NCBI RefSeq assembly: GCF_001277295.1
Contig: NZ_CP011456.1
Location: 186,001-250,000, forward strand
Direction: 5' to 3'
DNA length: 64,000 nucleotides
Source: Anabaena sp. WA102
GTDB lineage: Bacteria; Cyanobacteriota; Cyanobacteriia; Cyanobacteriales; Nostocaceae
Part shown: in pieces, positions 25,144-34,974 of the stretch
Layout of the letters: each line of letters opens with the position of its first letter
Position numbering within the stretch: position 1 is the stretch's first letter
The notes under the pieces: model-generated
The model's input: the letters and a program-made list of their open reading frames with translations, nothing else
The model's database searches: none
Told to the model about the DNA's origin: nothing
Made by a program: the position numbers and the translations under genes

Positions 25144-27192
25144 TTAAGGTTTTTGATTCAGCGCCCATTTTAGCCATTGCCAAAGAGAATAAATTCCCTG
25201 AATATAGCGGACTCCTGGAGCCTTTGCAGCCGCCAATGCTTCCATAGAACGATGGGCAGCATATTGTAGTCCTAAAAATGTGTCTACGGGGGCGTAGGGA
25301 CCGCCTAATGTGATAATTCCTGCCCCATATATGCGAGAACGATTATTTCGCAGTTTTTTGACTTCAAAGTTGTTTTCTACATGAAAACGTCCTTGTGGGT
25401 TTAGTTCTAAATCGTAATGCAGTATTAGGTCTTTTAAAAATGGACTTTCTAAAGGATTGGAAATCAATCCTGTACAGTCAATAACAAAATCAGCAGTTAG
25501 GGTTTTTTGACCTTTATTAGTGACTACATGAGTAATAACTTGACCTTGGGAATTACGTTCTAGTTTTGTGACTACACCATAACGAATTTCATACCATTTC
25601 TGGGCTATTCCTTGACGAATAATGTCGCGCCATTTTTTGCGACTGGCTGTGGTTGTTCCCCCCCAACCCTGTAATAATTCCCGTCGTCTTAACGGGTCAG
25701 CGGCTTCTAACATTGTCCGCATATCACCGCCCCAAGTTCCTTTTGGCCAGTTAAAAGGTTGAAATTCCCAATCATTTTCTACATGGCGTTTAGCTTGCTC
25801 AAATTGATTACCTTTGCGCGGTTCTCGGTTTAAATGAATTACCTGAATATTACCTTGTATTTTCCGGGCTTCATACAGCCTTTCTAATATTTGTGAAGCT
25901 ACAATTCCCGACCCGCGAAGGACAATAGTACCGCCCTTTTTTTCTAATTGTTGGTAAATATGATCATGGGGTTCATAACCTTGAACTACAGTTCTCTTAT
26001 TTCCTGTTTCTTCGGGATATTGCTGACGATATTGTTCTAGGTCTTCTAGTAATTTAATTGCTGGATAACCTGTGCAGAGATGGACATATTTAGCTAATAA
26101 AAATTGGTGATTTCCGTCTTCTTGATTGGAAGTGGAATAGGCAATACAATAACGCCCATCTTCTGTTTGTCGTAGACTGCGAATACTACCATATTCTAAC
26201 ATTTTACCCCAACCAATGCGATCGCTCTCCCGGTCCATGGACTCAAATACATCTTTTCCACGAGGGGTGTAAGTATCTGCATAAACAGGTTCGGCAAAAA
26301 CTTGCCACAAAAATCCTAAAGCTGCACCAACTTGTCCAGAAAAAAAGGCTCTCCAAACATCTCTTAAAGCATATCCTGGCCATCCCCAAATATTATCAGG
26401 ACAGGAATCTGAACCAGAACGAATCCGTTTATGTCGGGGAATTTGACAATTTTTCAGTAGGCTTTCATAGCGCTTATAAGGTTTGTCTTGAATACTCAAA
26501 ACTTTAATATTTTCCGGTTTAACCCCCGCAATTCTCAACATATCCACCCAAACAAAACTGCCCATTCCTCCCCCGCAGGCCACATATTCTGTTTCTCTGA
26601 CTAAAATACCACTGCGACGAATAGCTTCCGGGGAAACCTTTTCTCCATTCCAAAAGTTGAGATTATAGGGAAAACCCGCAGGTTGACTAGGTACAGCGTC
26701 GGGAGTTTGCTGTTCTAAAGCATCCGTATAAGGGTTAAAAATGATGGATGATTGAGAATCTGGTAATTTCCGCACCCTAGATACAGGAATAATCTCAGAT
26801 TGGGGGTTAAAAATTGTGGAATTATTTTCCAGTACAACAGTAGCATTCTCATCCTCAGATCGAATGAGAATAACGGTAATGGTATGATTACCTATTGCCA
26901 GTCTATCCCCACTGTTTAAAGTCCGACTTTGATTAAGTAGCTTTTCACCGTTAACTTGAGTCCCATTGGCGCTCTTGTCTTCTACATAAAGCTCATTGTT
27001 GTCTAAGGTAATTTGAGCATGAAACCGAGAAATTTGCTTATTAGAATCCAATAAAACTACAGGAGACACCGTTTCACCATTGAGGACGGCAGGAAGTTGA
27101 GTTATATCTCGTCCGATAGCTACCGGCAGGGTAAAAACCTGTTCTTCCTGCTCCTCTGTCAGTTTATTTTCGGAAATCAGCTTGATTTGCAT
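25144..27192 (-). CDS. FHA domain fused to a FAD/NAD(P)-binding oxidoreductase
   Basis: In this 682-aa protein residues about 24-110 form an FHA phosphothreonine-binding domain: VAIGRD, ISRFHAQI and DKSANGTQVNGEKL carry the Ser-Arg-His and Asn-Gly residues of the family. From about 185 comes a flavoprotein-like part with ECACGGGMGS-like glycine loop VACGGGMGSF, then KRTVVQGYEPHDH and a second glycine loop IVLRGSGIVASQ typical of NAD(P) binding, followed by DFVIDCTGLISNP. Such a fusion could let a Ser/Thr kinase steer a redox enzyme. The substrate is unknown. The ATG at 27192 starts just before the FHA domain. Confidence 0.8.
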   Translation of the reverse strand: MQIKLISENKLTEEQEEQVFTLPVAIGRDITQLPAVLNGETVSPVVLLDSNKQISRFHAQITLDNNELYVEDKSANGTQVNGEKLLNQSRTLNSGDRLAIGNHTITVILIRSEDENATVVLENNSTIFNPQSEIIPVSRVRKLPDSQSSIIFNPYTDALEQQTPDAVPSQPAGFPYNLNFWNGEKVSPEAIRRSGILVRETEYVACGGGMGSFVWVDMLRIAGVKPENIKVLSIQDKPYKRYESLLKNCQIPRHKRIRSGSDSCPDNIWGWPGYALRDVWRAFFSGQVGAALGFLWQVFAEPVYADTYTPRGKDVFESMDRESDRIGWGKMLEYGSIRSLRQTEDGRYCIAYSTSNQEDGNHQFLLAKYVHLCTGYPAIKLLEDLEQYRQQYPEETGNKRTVVQGYEPHDHIYQQLEKKGGTIVLRGSGIVASQILERLYEARKIQGNIQVIHLNREPRKGNQFEQAKRHVENDWEFQPFNWPKGTWGGDMRTMLEAADPLRRRELLQGWGGTTTASRKKWRDIIRQGIAQKWYEIRYGVVTKLERNSQGQVITHVVTNKGQKTLTADFVIDCTGLISNPLESPFLKDLILHYDLELNPQGRFHVENNFEVKKLRNNRSRIYGAGIITLGGPYAPVDTFLGLQYAAHRSMEALAAAKAPGVRYIQGIYSLWQWLKWALNQKP

Positions 27193-27412
27193 GGTTTTGA
27201 TGCTCCTATTTACACCTTAATATCTGATGGTCTGACTCGGTTTGAGTCAGTTGATAATATTAATACATCAATATTTTCCCCTATTTCCATAAAAATACCG
27301 AAAAAACCTTAAAAAAACTTTATTTTTTATTCCCTATTTCATAGATTAATCGCTACATATCCAGAGATGAAGATGCGGTAAGCTAACAAAAGCAGTTTTT
27401 ACCCTCGGAACA

Positions 27413-28198
27413 ATGACAGCAAATAGTCCCATGATTTTGGCTTTAGACTTTGATGGAGTGGTTTGCGATGGACTAATTGAATATTTTGAGGTAGCATGGC
27501 GTACCTACTGTCAAATTTGGTCGCCGGCTAACGACACACCACCAGACGATTTAGCTTTGAGATTCTATCGCTTACGTCCTGTAATTGAAACAGGTTGGGA
27601 AATGCCCGTTTTAATTAAAGCCTTAATTGAGGGTTTTTCTGATGATCAAATTCTCCAATCATGGACAAACATCACTCCCCAAATCTTAGCAGCAGATAAT
27701 CTAGAAGCAAAGGCAGTTTCGACAAAATTGGATCATCTACGAGATGAATGGATTCAGACAGATTTAGATGGTTGGTTAAGTCTGCATAGATTCTATCCGG
27801 GTGTGATAGAAAGACTCAAAATAACTCTTAAAAGTGAAATACAGTTATATATTGTCACTACCAAAGAAGGGCGATTTGTCAAGGAATTATTACAACAAGA
27901 AGGAGTTAATTTACCACCAGAAAATATTTTTGGTAAAGAAATAAAACGCCCAAAATATGAAACCTTGCGCGAATTAATCAAGAAAGCAAATATCCAATCT
28001 GCAAGTTTGTGGTTTGTGGAAGATAGACTAAAAACATTACAATTAGTCCAACAGCAATCAGACTTAAATCATGTCCAACTTTTTCTCGCAGATTGGGGTT
28101 ATAACACTCAATCGGAACGGGAAGCAGGGAAAAATGATCCACGTATTCATTTAATATCACCTTCTCATTTTACTCACGATTTTTCCACTTGGTTATAA
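27413..28198 (+). CDS. HAD-family hydrolase
   Basis: The 261-aa protein has motif I LALDFDGVVCD (Asp nucleophile at about residue 11), the motif II threonine in LYIVTTKEG (about 148) and a late LWFVEDRLKTL aspartate-bearing motif IV. This is the fold of haloacid dehalogenase-like phosphatases. The large insert after motif I (residues 20-120) is a helical cap. It resembles cyanobacterial HAD proteins of unknown substrate. It converges on the TPR gene at 28228 across a palindromic repeat. Confidence 0.8.
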   Translation: MTANSPMILALDFDGVVCDGLIEYFEVAWRTYCQIWSPANDTPPDDLALRFYRLRPVIETGWEMPVLIKALIEGFSDDQILQSWTNITPQILAADNLEAKAVSTKLDHLRDEWIQTDLDGWLSLHRFYPGVIERLKITLKSEIQLYIVTTKEGRFVKELLQQEGVNLPPENIFGKEIKRPKYETLRELIKKANIQSASLWFVEDRLKTLQLVQQQSDLNHVQLFLADWGYNTQSEREAGKNDPRIHLISPSHFTHDFSTWL

Positions 28199-28212
28199 TT
28201 TATGTAGTACCT

Positions 28213-28245
28213 AGATCCCCGACTTCTCTAAGAAGTCGGGGATCT
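28213..28245. terminator. AGATCCCCGACTTC palindrome between convergent genes
   Basis: AGATCCCCGACTTCTC pairs with AGAAGTCGGGGATCT around a two-base loop. It overlaps the 3' end of the TPR gene: its arm encodes the last residues (RSPTS) and the stop codon. It is one of five family copies in the window. Confidence 0.7.
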
Positions 28246-28848
28246 ATTTTCTGTTTTCTTAATCAGATCAATTACTTCTTGGTAATTAGAAATTCTTTTT
28301 TGTTGTTGAAATAAATTAGCTGCTGTTTTCAAATCAGTAATTGCCCCTTTCTTATCACCTAACTTATTGCGAGAAACCCCTCGATTTTGGTAAGCTTCAG
28401 GAAAATTAGGATTAAGAAGTAATGCTTGATTGAAATCTGCAATAGCACCTTTTAAATCTCCCAAATCATGACGAGTAAATCCTCGATGATTGTAAATACC
28501 AGGATAGTTAGCATTAAGACTGATTGCTTTGTTATAATCTGCAATTGCCCCTTTTAGATCTCCCAACTTATAGCGAGATATTCCTCGTTTATAGTAAACT
28601 TCAGGAAAATTAGGATGTAACCGTAAAGCCTTATTATATTCTTCAATAGCCCCTTTTATGTCTCCAAATGTATGACGGTTAATTCCCTGATGGAAATATA
28701 CTATTGCGTCTTTCAGATCAGATTGTGCTAACAGGGATGATTTTATTCTAAAATCGGAAATATTTGCCAAATTTTTAGCACACACTGACGGACTATATAA
28801 TATAGTTCCTAATATGAGAGTTGTAATTGTTAATCTCCATTTTTTCAT
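28228..28848 (-). CDS. Exported TPR-repeat protein
   Basis: The 206-aa protein has a signal peptide (ITTLILGTILYSPSVCA) followed by four tetratricopeptide repeats of 34 residues from about 46 to 180, each with the GDLKGAIADYNKAL-type helix pair (NRGVSRNKLG, YYKRGISRYKLG). TPR stacks bind other proteins; partners here are unknown. The C-terminal five residues and stop are supplied by a dispersed palindrome, so the original C-terminus may have been replaced. Confidence 0.82.
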   Translation of the reverse strand: MKKWRLTITTLILGTILYSPSVCAKNLANISDFRIKSSLLAQSDLKDAIVYFHQGINRHTFGDIKGAIEEYNKALRLHPNFPEVYYKRGISRYKLGDLKGAIADYNKAISLNANYPGIYNHRGFTRHDLGDLKGAIADFNQALLLNPNFPEAYQNRGVSRNKLGDKKGAITDLKTAANLFQQQKRISNYQEVIDLIKKTENRSPTS

Positions 28849-29074
28849 GACGCTCTTTTCCCAATTATTAGCATACAGTTGTTACAGCAGTTTCCAATTA
28901 TATGAGTTATATCTTAGCCCCCTCATCGCACCCCCCTAAATCCCCCCGCAGCGGGGGGAAGAAAAGGATAAGCTTTTGATACTGGAGGGGGTTGGGTTCT
29001 TGTAACTCATAAGATCGGGAAGTGCTGTAATTATATAGCATTGATTTACATCAACACAAATACACCCAACGAAT

Positions 29075-30250
29075 ATGCTTGATTTAACAAAAATATCGAG
29101 ACAAATGCAAGGTTTCAGTCAACATTTAACTTCAGAAGTGGCTGCAAGTCATCAGCGGTTGGAGTTAGCACAACAATATTTAAAAAAAGCTTTTGAGTGT
29201 CAAGAACAGTTAGTTAAACGTCAAGAAGAATGGCGAAATCGGATTATTTTTGCTAATGCTACACCCATTGAACCTCTCGAAACCTGCATTACTATTCCTG
29301 TTCCCCCCAAAGTTCATACTGTTATTTCTACAGATGGTTCGCAAATTTCCCCAAATCATCACGAAATTGCGTATTGTTACTTACTAAATATTGGGAGAGT
29401 GGTTTTGCACTATGGTCAAAATCTTCACCCGATTCTCGATAGTTTACCGGAGGTATTTTATCGCCCTGAAGATTTATATATATCGCGTCAGTGGGGCATT
29501 AGAACTGATGAATGGATGGGTTATCGGCGTACTGCTTCCGAGGCTACAGTCTTAGCAGAACTAGCTTGTAGTGCGAAAACAGCAGCCCCAGTCTTAGCGA
29601 TGACAGATGGTTCGTTAATATACTGGTTTTTAGATCAGTTACCGATGGATGCCAGGGATATGATTTTACCTCCGGTTTTAGAAGCTTGGCAAAAACTCCA
29701 ACAAGCCCAAATCCCCCTCATGGGCTATCTTAGTGCCTCTCGTAGCACCGAAGCCACCAACTTTTTACGCTTTTTAGCTTGTCCTCACCCTGTCCCTGAT
29801 TGTATTACCCATTGTCCCAATCAACTAGAATACGTACCTTGTAAAAAATTTGATACTTTGCGCGATACAACCATCATGACCACCCAACTTCAACCTGGAC
29901 AAAGAGGACCATTATGGCGGAGTAATGCCCGGATTTTAGAATTGTATGACGAGCAAATTATTTATTTTTGTTACGTCCATGTCGGGACGGAAATTGCCCG
30001 GATTGAAGTTCCCGCTTGGGTTGCAGAAAATTCCATCATGTTTGATCAAGCACTAGGATTAATGTTGGCACAGGTACATAAGGGGTATGGTTATCCTGTG
30101 GCGATCGCCGAAGCGCATAATCAGGCTGTAGTCAGGGGTGGTGATAGAACCCGGTTCTTTGCCCTTTTAGAACGACAAATGATTAAAGCTGGGATCAAAA
30201 ATGTCGGGATTTCCAACAAAGAAGCAAGAAAACGGGGTAGTATTGCCTAA
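29075..30250 (+). CDS. NurA-domain nuclease-like protein
   Basis: The 391-aa protein opens with a helical, Gln-rich segment and then a NurA domain: VISTDGSQISPNHHEIA at about 88-104 gives the first metal-binding aspartate, LAMTDGSLIYWFL at about 173 the second, and QALGLMLAQVHKGYGYPVAIAEAHNQAVV the C-terminal part. NurA is a 5'-3' nuclease that works with the HerA helicase in DNA end resection in archaea and some bacteria; HerA is not in the window. Cyanobacteria commonly carry such standalone homologues, and the role is inferred. Confidence 0.8.
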   Translation: MLDLTKISRQMQGFSQHLTSEVAASHQRLELAQQYLKKAFECQEQLVKRQEEWRNRIIFANATPIEPLETCITIPVPPKVHTVISTDGSQISPNHHEIAYCYLLNIGRVVLHYGQNLHPILDSLPEVFYRPEDLYISRQWGIRTDEWMGYRRTASEATVLAELACSAKTAAPVLAMTDGSLIYWFLDQLPMDARDMILPPVLEAWQKLQQAQIPLMGYLSASRSTEATNFLRFLACPHPVPDCITHCPNQLEYVPCKKFDTLRDTTIMTTQLQPGQRGPLWRSNARILELYDEQIIYFCYVHVGTEIARIEVPAWVAENSIMFDQALGLMLAQVHKGYGYPVAIAEAHNQAVVRGGDRTRFFALLERQMIKAGIKNVGISNKEARKRGSIA

Positions 30251-30412
30251 ACTCAGGTTGTACATGGAGTTTATCTTTTTGGTCATTTTGTGCGAAAGTA
30301 TAGATATAAGTAAGTCATGGAATAACGAACCACAGAGGCACAGAGAACACAGAGAAATGGGGGTTTGAGAGATATTTTGCGTAAGTCCTGTCATTTACTC
30401 AACTCAATTATT

Positions 30413-31882
30413 TTAACACCGCTTTAATTCAGATAATAAAACTACAATTTCATCTATTGCTGTTCTCATGACTTTCCCCGGTTGTTCAGATTGATTTACC
30501 ATAATACTAAAAACCAAGGGTTCATAATCGGGTGCGTTCATATATCCAGATAGAGTAGAAATTCCTGTCATTGAACCTGTTTTTGCTTGCACTATTCCCG
30601 CAGCCGCAGTATTAAGAAACCGATTTTTTAGACTACCTTTGACACCAGAAATAGGTAAAGAAGCCCGAAAAACTGCTGCTTGAGGTGATTTATCAATTCC
30701 TTGTAAAAGTTGTACCAACGCTGCTGGAGTCGTTAAATTTTTCCGAGATAAACCAGAACCATCTACAATGACATAACCTGCTGGTGCAACTCCTAATTGA
30801 GTTAAAGTTTCTCTGACAACTTGTAATCCGACATCAGCCGTATTTTGATTTTTTTCTTCTGGTTTCTTAATAGCTAAACTTCTGAGTAAAGCCTCAGCAT
30901 ATAAATTATTACTATTCACATTTGTCTCTAGTAATAATTCCGATAAAGGTGGAGATTCTACTGCGGCTATTTCTTTTTCTTGTTTATTTTGACTAAGATT
31001 TTTAATTACAGTTTCTTTAACAGTGATTCCCTGTCTAGATAAATTTTGGCGAAATTGTCTGATAAAATTAGCAACTGGATCAAATACGGCTAAACCTGTA
31101 ATCTCTGGCTGGGAATTTATAGCCAATTGTCCTTTGATTCGCAGAATTTGTCCTTTTAAGTCACGATTTACTTCTACAAAACTGGGTTTATCGGCTTCAG
31201 TAGTGACGGAATTATTTTCGATTTTCCACCGATATGCTTCTGTTGGTTCTGTCCATTTTAATTTTAATGGTTCTCCAATAGTTTGTGGTAAAAAAGTTAA
31301 TACAGTAGCATTTTCATTGAGAATAAAACTATTAATTGGTGCGCCATAATCAGCTTGAATGTCTTCCCATTCCCAACTAGGATTAACTACTTCACCTTGA
31401 AAATAACTATCATCAGCAATTAATTGATTAATTTGCCGAATTCCCTGCGTATATAGTTGTTTTGATAATATTGTTAATTGAGCATTTTTAAAACTCGGAT
31501 CTCCCCTTCCCACTACACGCAAAACACCATTACCATCATCATAAATAGAAGTATGAATCCGAAAATCTGCTCCTAATTGTTGTAATGCTGCTGCGGTAGT
31601 AAATAGCTTCATATTAGAAGCAGGAATAAAATATTTTTGGCTATCTTGACTATAAAGAATCTTTTCTGATGATAATGGTTTAATTAAAATCCCCCAACGG
31701 ACTCGACTAAATTGAGGATGATTGATAATAGTATTAATAGCAGATGATAATTGAGCAGGACAAATTGATTTTGTATTCGTAACTTCTGGAACTGGTGTTT
31801 GTGCCTTAGCTATTTTTTGAATACTACCAATATTAATAGAAACAAATAGTAATATCAAGCTGAAATAATTCTTTTTTGACAT
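30413..31882 (-). CDS. dacB: D-alanyl-D-alanine carboxypeptidase/endopeptidase (PBP4 class)
   Basis: This 489-aa class C penicillin-binding protein has a signal peptide (LILLFVSINIGSIQKIAKA) and the SxxK active site ASNMKL with Ser89 and Lys92. The SxN motif is in NVNSNNLYAEALL (about 325) and the KTG motif in QAKTGSMTGIST (about 430). A large insert domain lies between SxxK and SxN, as in DacB. It trims peptidoglycan peptides in the periplasm. It ends one base from the dnaB stop on the same strand, suggesting linked transcription. Confidence 0.92.
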   Translation of the reverse strand: MSKKNYFSLILLFVSINIGSIQKIAKAQTPVPEVTNTKSICPAQLSSAINTIINHPQFSRVRWGILIKPLSSEKILYSQDSQKYFIPASNMKLFTTAAALQQLGADFRIHTSIYDDGNGVLRVVGRGDPSFKNAQLTILSKQLYTQGIRQINQLIADDSYFQGEVVNPSWEWEDIQADYGAPINSFILNENATVLTFLPQTIGEPLKLKWTEPTEAYRWKIENNSVTTEADKPSFVEVNRDLKGQILRIKGQLAINSQPEITGLAVFDPVANFIRQFRQNLSRQGITVKETVIKNLSQNKQEKEIAAVESPPLSELLLETNVNSNNLYAEALLRSLAIKKPEEKNQNTADVGLQVVRETLTQLGVAPAGYVIVDGSGLSRKNLTTPAALVQLLQGIDKSPQAAVFRASLPISGVKGSLKNRFLNTAAAGIVQAKTGSMTGISTLSGYMNAPDYEPLVFSIMVNQSEQPGKVMRTAIDEIVVLLSELKRC

Positions 31883-31883
31883 A

Positions 31884-34688
31884 TTACCAACTTGGTTTAG
31901 CTAGATTTTTAAACTTTGTAAATTGTGGATCAAATAATAGTTTAATTGTTCCTGTTGGTCCGTTCCGATGTTTGGCTATGATTACTTCGGCAATTCCCCT
32001 GTCTGGGGTATCTGGTGAATAATATTCATCACGGTATAACATCATTACTATATCCGCATCTTGTTCAATTGAGTTATGAACAATAATATTATTAGCGATA
32101 AAGTTATGTAATTTATCAACTGTTAAATCAAATACTTCTTCTTCTCCATCTAATTCTATTGAGATAAGTTCATCCCAATAAATATCACTGTTAGCAAGAG
32201 CAATTAATTGTTGTTGCAAATTTAATTCATCTAATCTTTTCCACCCATTAATAGTTAAAAATTTATGATTACCAGTAGCACGAATTTCTCGACCTAATCG
32301 AGTTGTTAATGTAAATACTGGTTTGATACCTGTAGAAAAAGCGTTACTAACAATTGCCCTTTCTAGTTTCATTGTGTTTTCGTTCAGTCCCCAAACCGCA
32401 AAATCTGATTTACCTACTAATTCTTTAATTGGTACTTGTAACCCGGTGTCTGCCAATGTAACAAGACTATCCCCAGATAAACATCCCGATTCTCTCAAAT
32501 CAGACAACATGGGGCGTTTATTAGTTCTTGCTTCCACACCACGACTTAACTGTGATAAAGCAATGATTGGTACAGATAATTCTCTCGCTAAACCTTTTAA
32601 AGAACGGGTAATTCTCGATAATTCTTGAACACGATTATCACTACTACCTTCCATTAATTGCAAGTAATCAATAACTATTAATCCCAATTCTTTAGTTTGT
32701 TCGGCTTGCAGTCGTCGCGCTTGACTTCGCATTTGTGTGACTGTAATATTTGCCGTATCATCAATAAAAATTGGCGTGTCTGAGAGTTTATCAATGGCAC
32801 GGCTTAAAGGTTCCCATTGGGTTTGACTAATGCGGCCACTTCTTAAATAACTACTTTCAATTCCGGCTTCACTAGCTAATAGTCTTTGGACTAGTTGTTC
32901 TTTGGACATTTCTAAACTAAAAACTGCAACTGCTAATTGATAACCGGCTGCAATGTTATGAGCTAGGTTAAGACAAAAGGCGGTATTGTGAACACAGATA
33001 TCATTAGCAATAAAGTTGTGTGTTTCAGGAATTGTCAAATCATAAACTTGTTTGTTACCAACTGATTCAATAGAAATAATTTCATCCCAATATACATCAC
33101 TATTTGCTAATTGCTGAAGTGGTAAATTATCTAAAGCAGTGGCTAAAATCCATAATCTTTCCCGTTTTAATGCCCGCTTGCCGACATGAATATTGGTATA
33201 GCTTTTAATCCCAGCCCGTTTTGCTAAACTACTCCAAGTTTCGCTACCTTTAGCGGCTGCTATCTGTTCCCAAATTTCTATAGGTATTAAGTCACGATTG
33301 GTTTGATATCTCTTTTGAGATATTGCTGCTGTAACTTTTGCTAATGCTGCTTCTTTGCCAAAAATGCCAATTTCTGCAATGAAGTGTTTGATAGATAAAG
33401 CATCAGTAATATCCAATTGCCATGCTGGTCTACGGGTATTATTATATTTCACAGACCGCTTTTCCAAAGCAGCAATAATCCCAAATCTTAACAACAGATG
33501 TTGAATTTGTCTTGCTAGTTTTTCGCTGACTGTACAATAACCTAATTGTGATTGACCACTATTAAGTACAGTAGCCCAACCATCAGTGGCAAAGAGACGA
33601 TTTAGAAACAATGATAATTGTGATTTTTCTAATTTAAAGACAATATTTGGGACGGTTTTAGTATCACTCTTTTCAAGAGAATCAGCTAATAATTTGACTT
33701 CACACTCGCGGATAGTTTCTGTTCCAAACACATCTATTTTACGAGGGATGGCAATCTTATTTCCCACTTGCAGATTTTCTAATCTTTGCCAACCTTTAAT
33801 AGTTAAAAATGGGTGAGTGATTGTGGTTTCAATTGCCCGACCTAAGCGAGTTGTGATGCGGAAAACTGGTTTAATTCCATCATCTACAAATGCAGATGGT
33901 TGGGTAAAGGTAAATTTCCAATCATCATTTAATGTTAATAATGAACCTTGCCGTTGCTGATATAATTCTTCAATTGTGGCAATTTGTCCATCTGCTAAAA
34001 CGATTTCTGAATCATAACTGAGACATTTTCCCATTGATGGCCTCCCAGCGACGATAATTAAATCAGAACGCTGAAAACCGCTAGTCATGGCATCTAAATC
34101 ATAAAAACCACAAGGTATTCCCGGTAATGCAATCCCTTGATGACGAGTTTCAATATCTTGAAAAGTATTAATTAAAGTGTCACCAATATGAACTAATCCT
34201 GATTGGGTTTTTTGTTGGGTGACGTTAAAAACTTTTTGTTCGGCATTGTCCAGAACAATTGGTAATTCTGTTTCTGTTTCAAAACCAAGATGGACAATTT
34301 CATTCCCAGCTTTGATTAATTGCCGACGCAGGTATTTTTCCATGACTAACCCTGCTAAGGCATCAATATTGACTGCGGAAACTGTCCGGTCTACTAATGT
34401 TGCTAGTTTGTTTCTGCCACCAATTTGGGTTAATTGATCGTTGTCTGTTAACCAACTGGTGATGGAAAGTAGGTCTGTGGGTTTTTGCTGGGTATGGAGA
34501 CGGAGGGCGGCTTGATAGATGGTTGTATGGGCGCTAATATAAAATGCTTCGGGAACTAGGCGATCGCTCACTCGACCAATTGCCTCTGGATCTAGGAGAA
34601 TACCTCCTAGAATCGCTTCTTCTGCTTCGATGTTTTGAGGTGGGACGCGATTACTACCATCACCTTGAAAACTTAGTTCTTCAGCCAT
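31884..34688 (-). CDS. dnaB: Replicative DNA helicase DnaB carrying two inteins
   Basis: The 934-aa precursor encodes a 450-aa helicase split by two inteins. Exteins are residues 1-221, 569-735 and 873-934. Extein one has the N-terminal domain (PPQNIEAEEAILGGILLDPE) and ends inside the Walker A loop at GRPSMGK; extein two resumes TAFCLNLA and has VFSLEMSKEQ and the DYLQLM Walker B strand; extein three begins SIEQDADIVMMLYRDEYY. Spliced, these join as GRPSMGK-TAF and LRESG-SIEQ, both canonical DnaB sequences. The helicase unwinds DNA at the replication fork. dacB follows one base after its stop. Confidence 0.95.
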   Translation of the reverse strand: MAEELSFQGDGSNRVPPQNIEAEEAILGGILLDPEAIGRVSDRLVPEAFYISAHTTIYQAALRLHTQQKPTDLLSITSWLTDNDQLTQIGGRNKLATLVDRTVSAVNIDALAGLVMEKYLRRQLIKAGNEIVHLGFETETELPIVLDNAEQKVFNVTQQKTQSGLVHIGDTLINTFQDIETRHQGIALPGIPCGFYDLDAMTSGFQRSDLIIVAGRPSMGKCLSYDSEIVLADGQIATIEELYQQRQGSLLTLNDDWKFTFTQPSAFVDDGIKPVFRITTRLGRAIETTITHPFLTIKGWQRLENLQVGNKIAIPRKIDVFGTETIRECEVKLLADSLEKSDTKTVPNIVFKLEKSQLSLFLNRLFATDGWATVLNSGQSQLGYCTVSEKLARQIQHLLLRFGIIAALEKRSVKYNNTRRPAWQLDITDALSIKHFIAEIGIFGKEAALAKVTAAISQKRYQTNRDLIPIEIWEQIAAAKGSETWSSLAKRAGIKSYTNIHVGKRALKRERLWILATALDNLPLQQLANSDVYWDEIISIESVGNKQVYDLTIPETHNFIANDICVHNTAFCLNLAHNIAAGYQLAVAVFSLEMSKEQLVQRLLASEAGIESSYLRSGRISQTQWEPLSRAIDKLSDTPIFIDDTANITVTQMRSQARRLQAEQTKELGLIVIDYLQLMEGSSDNRVQELSRITRSLKGLARELSVPIIALSQLSRGVEARTNKRPMLSDLRESGCLSGDSLVTLADTGLQVPIKELVGKSDFAVWGLNENTMKLERAIVSNAFSTGIKPVFTLTTRLGREIRATGNHKFLTINGWKRLDELNLQQQLIALANSDIYWDELISIELDGEEEVFDLTVDKLHNFIANNIIVHNSIEQDADIVMMLYRDEYYSPDTPDRGIAEVIIAKHRNGPTGTIKLLFDPQFTKFKNLAKPSW
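32073..32483 (-). other. DnaB intein 2 (mini-intein, 137 aa)
   Basis: Residues 736-872 start CLSGDSLVTLAD and end FIANNIIVHN, followed by Ser as the +1 residue. This is the LRESG|SIEQ insertion site known from cyanobacterial DnaB inteins. The block is only 137 aa, with both splicing blocks and no endonuclease domain, a natural mini-intein. Its C-terminal splicing part (ALANSDIYWDELISIE) is nearly the same as in intein 1. Confidence 0.92.
32985..34025 (-). other. DnaB intein 1 (347 aa, with endonuclease-like insert)
   Basis: Residues 222-568 start CLSYDSEIVLADGQ and end FIANDICVHN, followed by Thr as the +1 residue. It interrupts the Walker A loop after GRPSMGK. Between the splicing blocks lies an insert with LSLFLNRLFATDGW, a LAGLIDADG-like motif, then a second helical part, as in homing endonuclease inteins. 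The TxxH block is TTITHPFL. Confidence 0.92.
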
Positions 34689-34756
34689 AGAATTTTAAAT
34701 TTTAGCGATTTTGGATTTTTACCTAATCATCCAAAACCGATAGGAAAATATTGATA

Positions 34757-34779
34757 ACCACAGATATATCATCTGTGGT
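34757..34779. terminator. Hairpin between rplI and dnaB
   Basis: ACCACAGAT and ATCTGTGGT form a 9-bp perfect stem around five bases. It lies 68 bp upstream of the dnaB start and could end transcription from rplI. Confidence 0.45.
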
Positions 34780-34789
34780 GATTAATTAA

Positions 34790-34974
34790 TTGACATACTC
34801 ACCCACCTGAAGGTGCGGTGATTATTGACACTTCGCCAGAACCCGCCACAAGTGGTCTTATCGTCCCTCCATGTCCGTTTAAAGTCTCCCAATGCCCTAT
34901 GGCGACTATGACCAAATTTTAACATAAAGCCGTCCTTCCAGGACGGGGCTTGTGTCCCGTCTTTTCGGTCACCG
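34790..34974 (-). mobile_element. IS200/IS605-type right-end relic
   Basis: On the minus strand the stretch has hairpins GACGGGACACAAGCCCCGTC and CCGTCCTGGAAGGACGG, then the CACCTTCAGGTG palindrome and ends GAGTATGTCAA. This order of hairpins followed by TCAA resembles the right ends (and omega-RNA region) of IS608-like elements. No tnpA or tnpB remains. It starts right at the rplI stop. Confidence 0.4.

Noticed and set aside
27097..27312. A 71-codon frame divergent from the FHA-oxidoreductase gene
   Set aside because: Its first half is antisense to the FHA gene and the rest is AT-rich promoter region.
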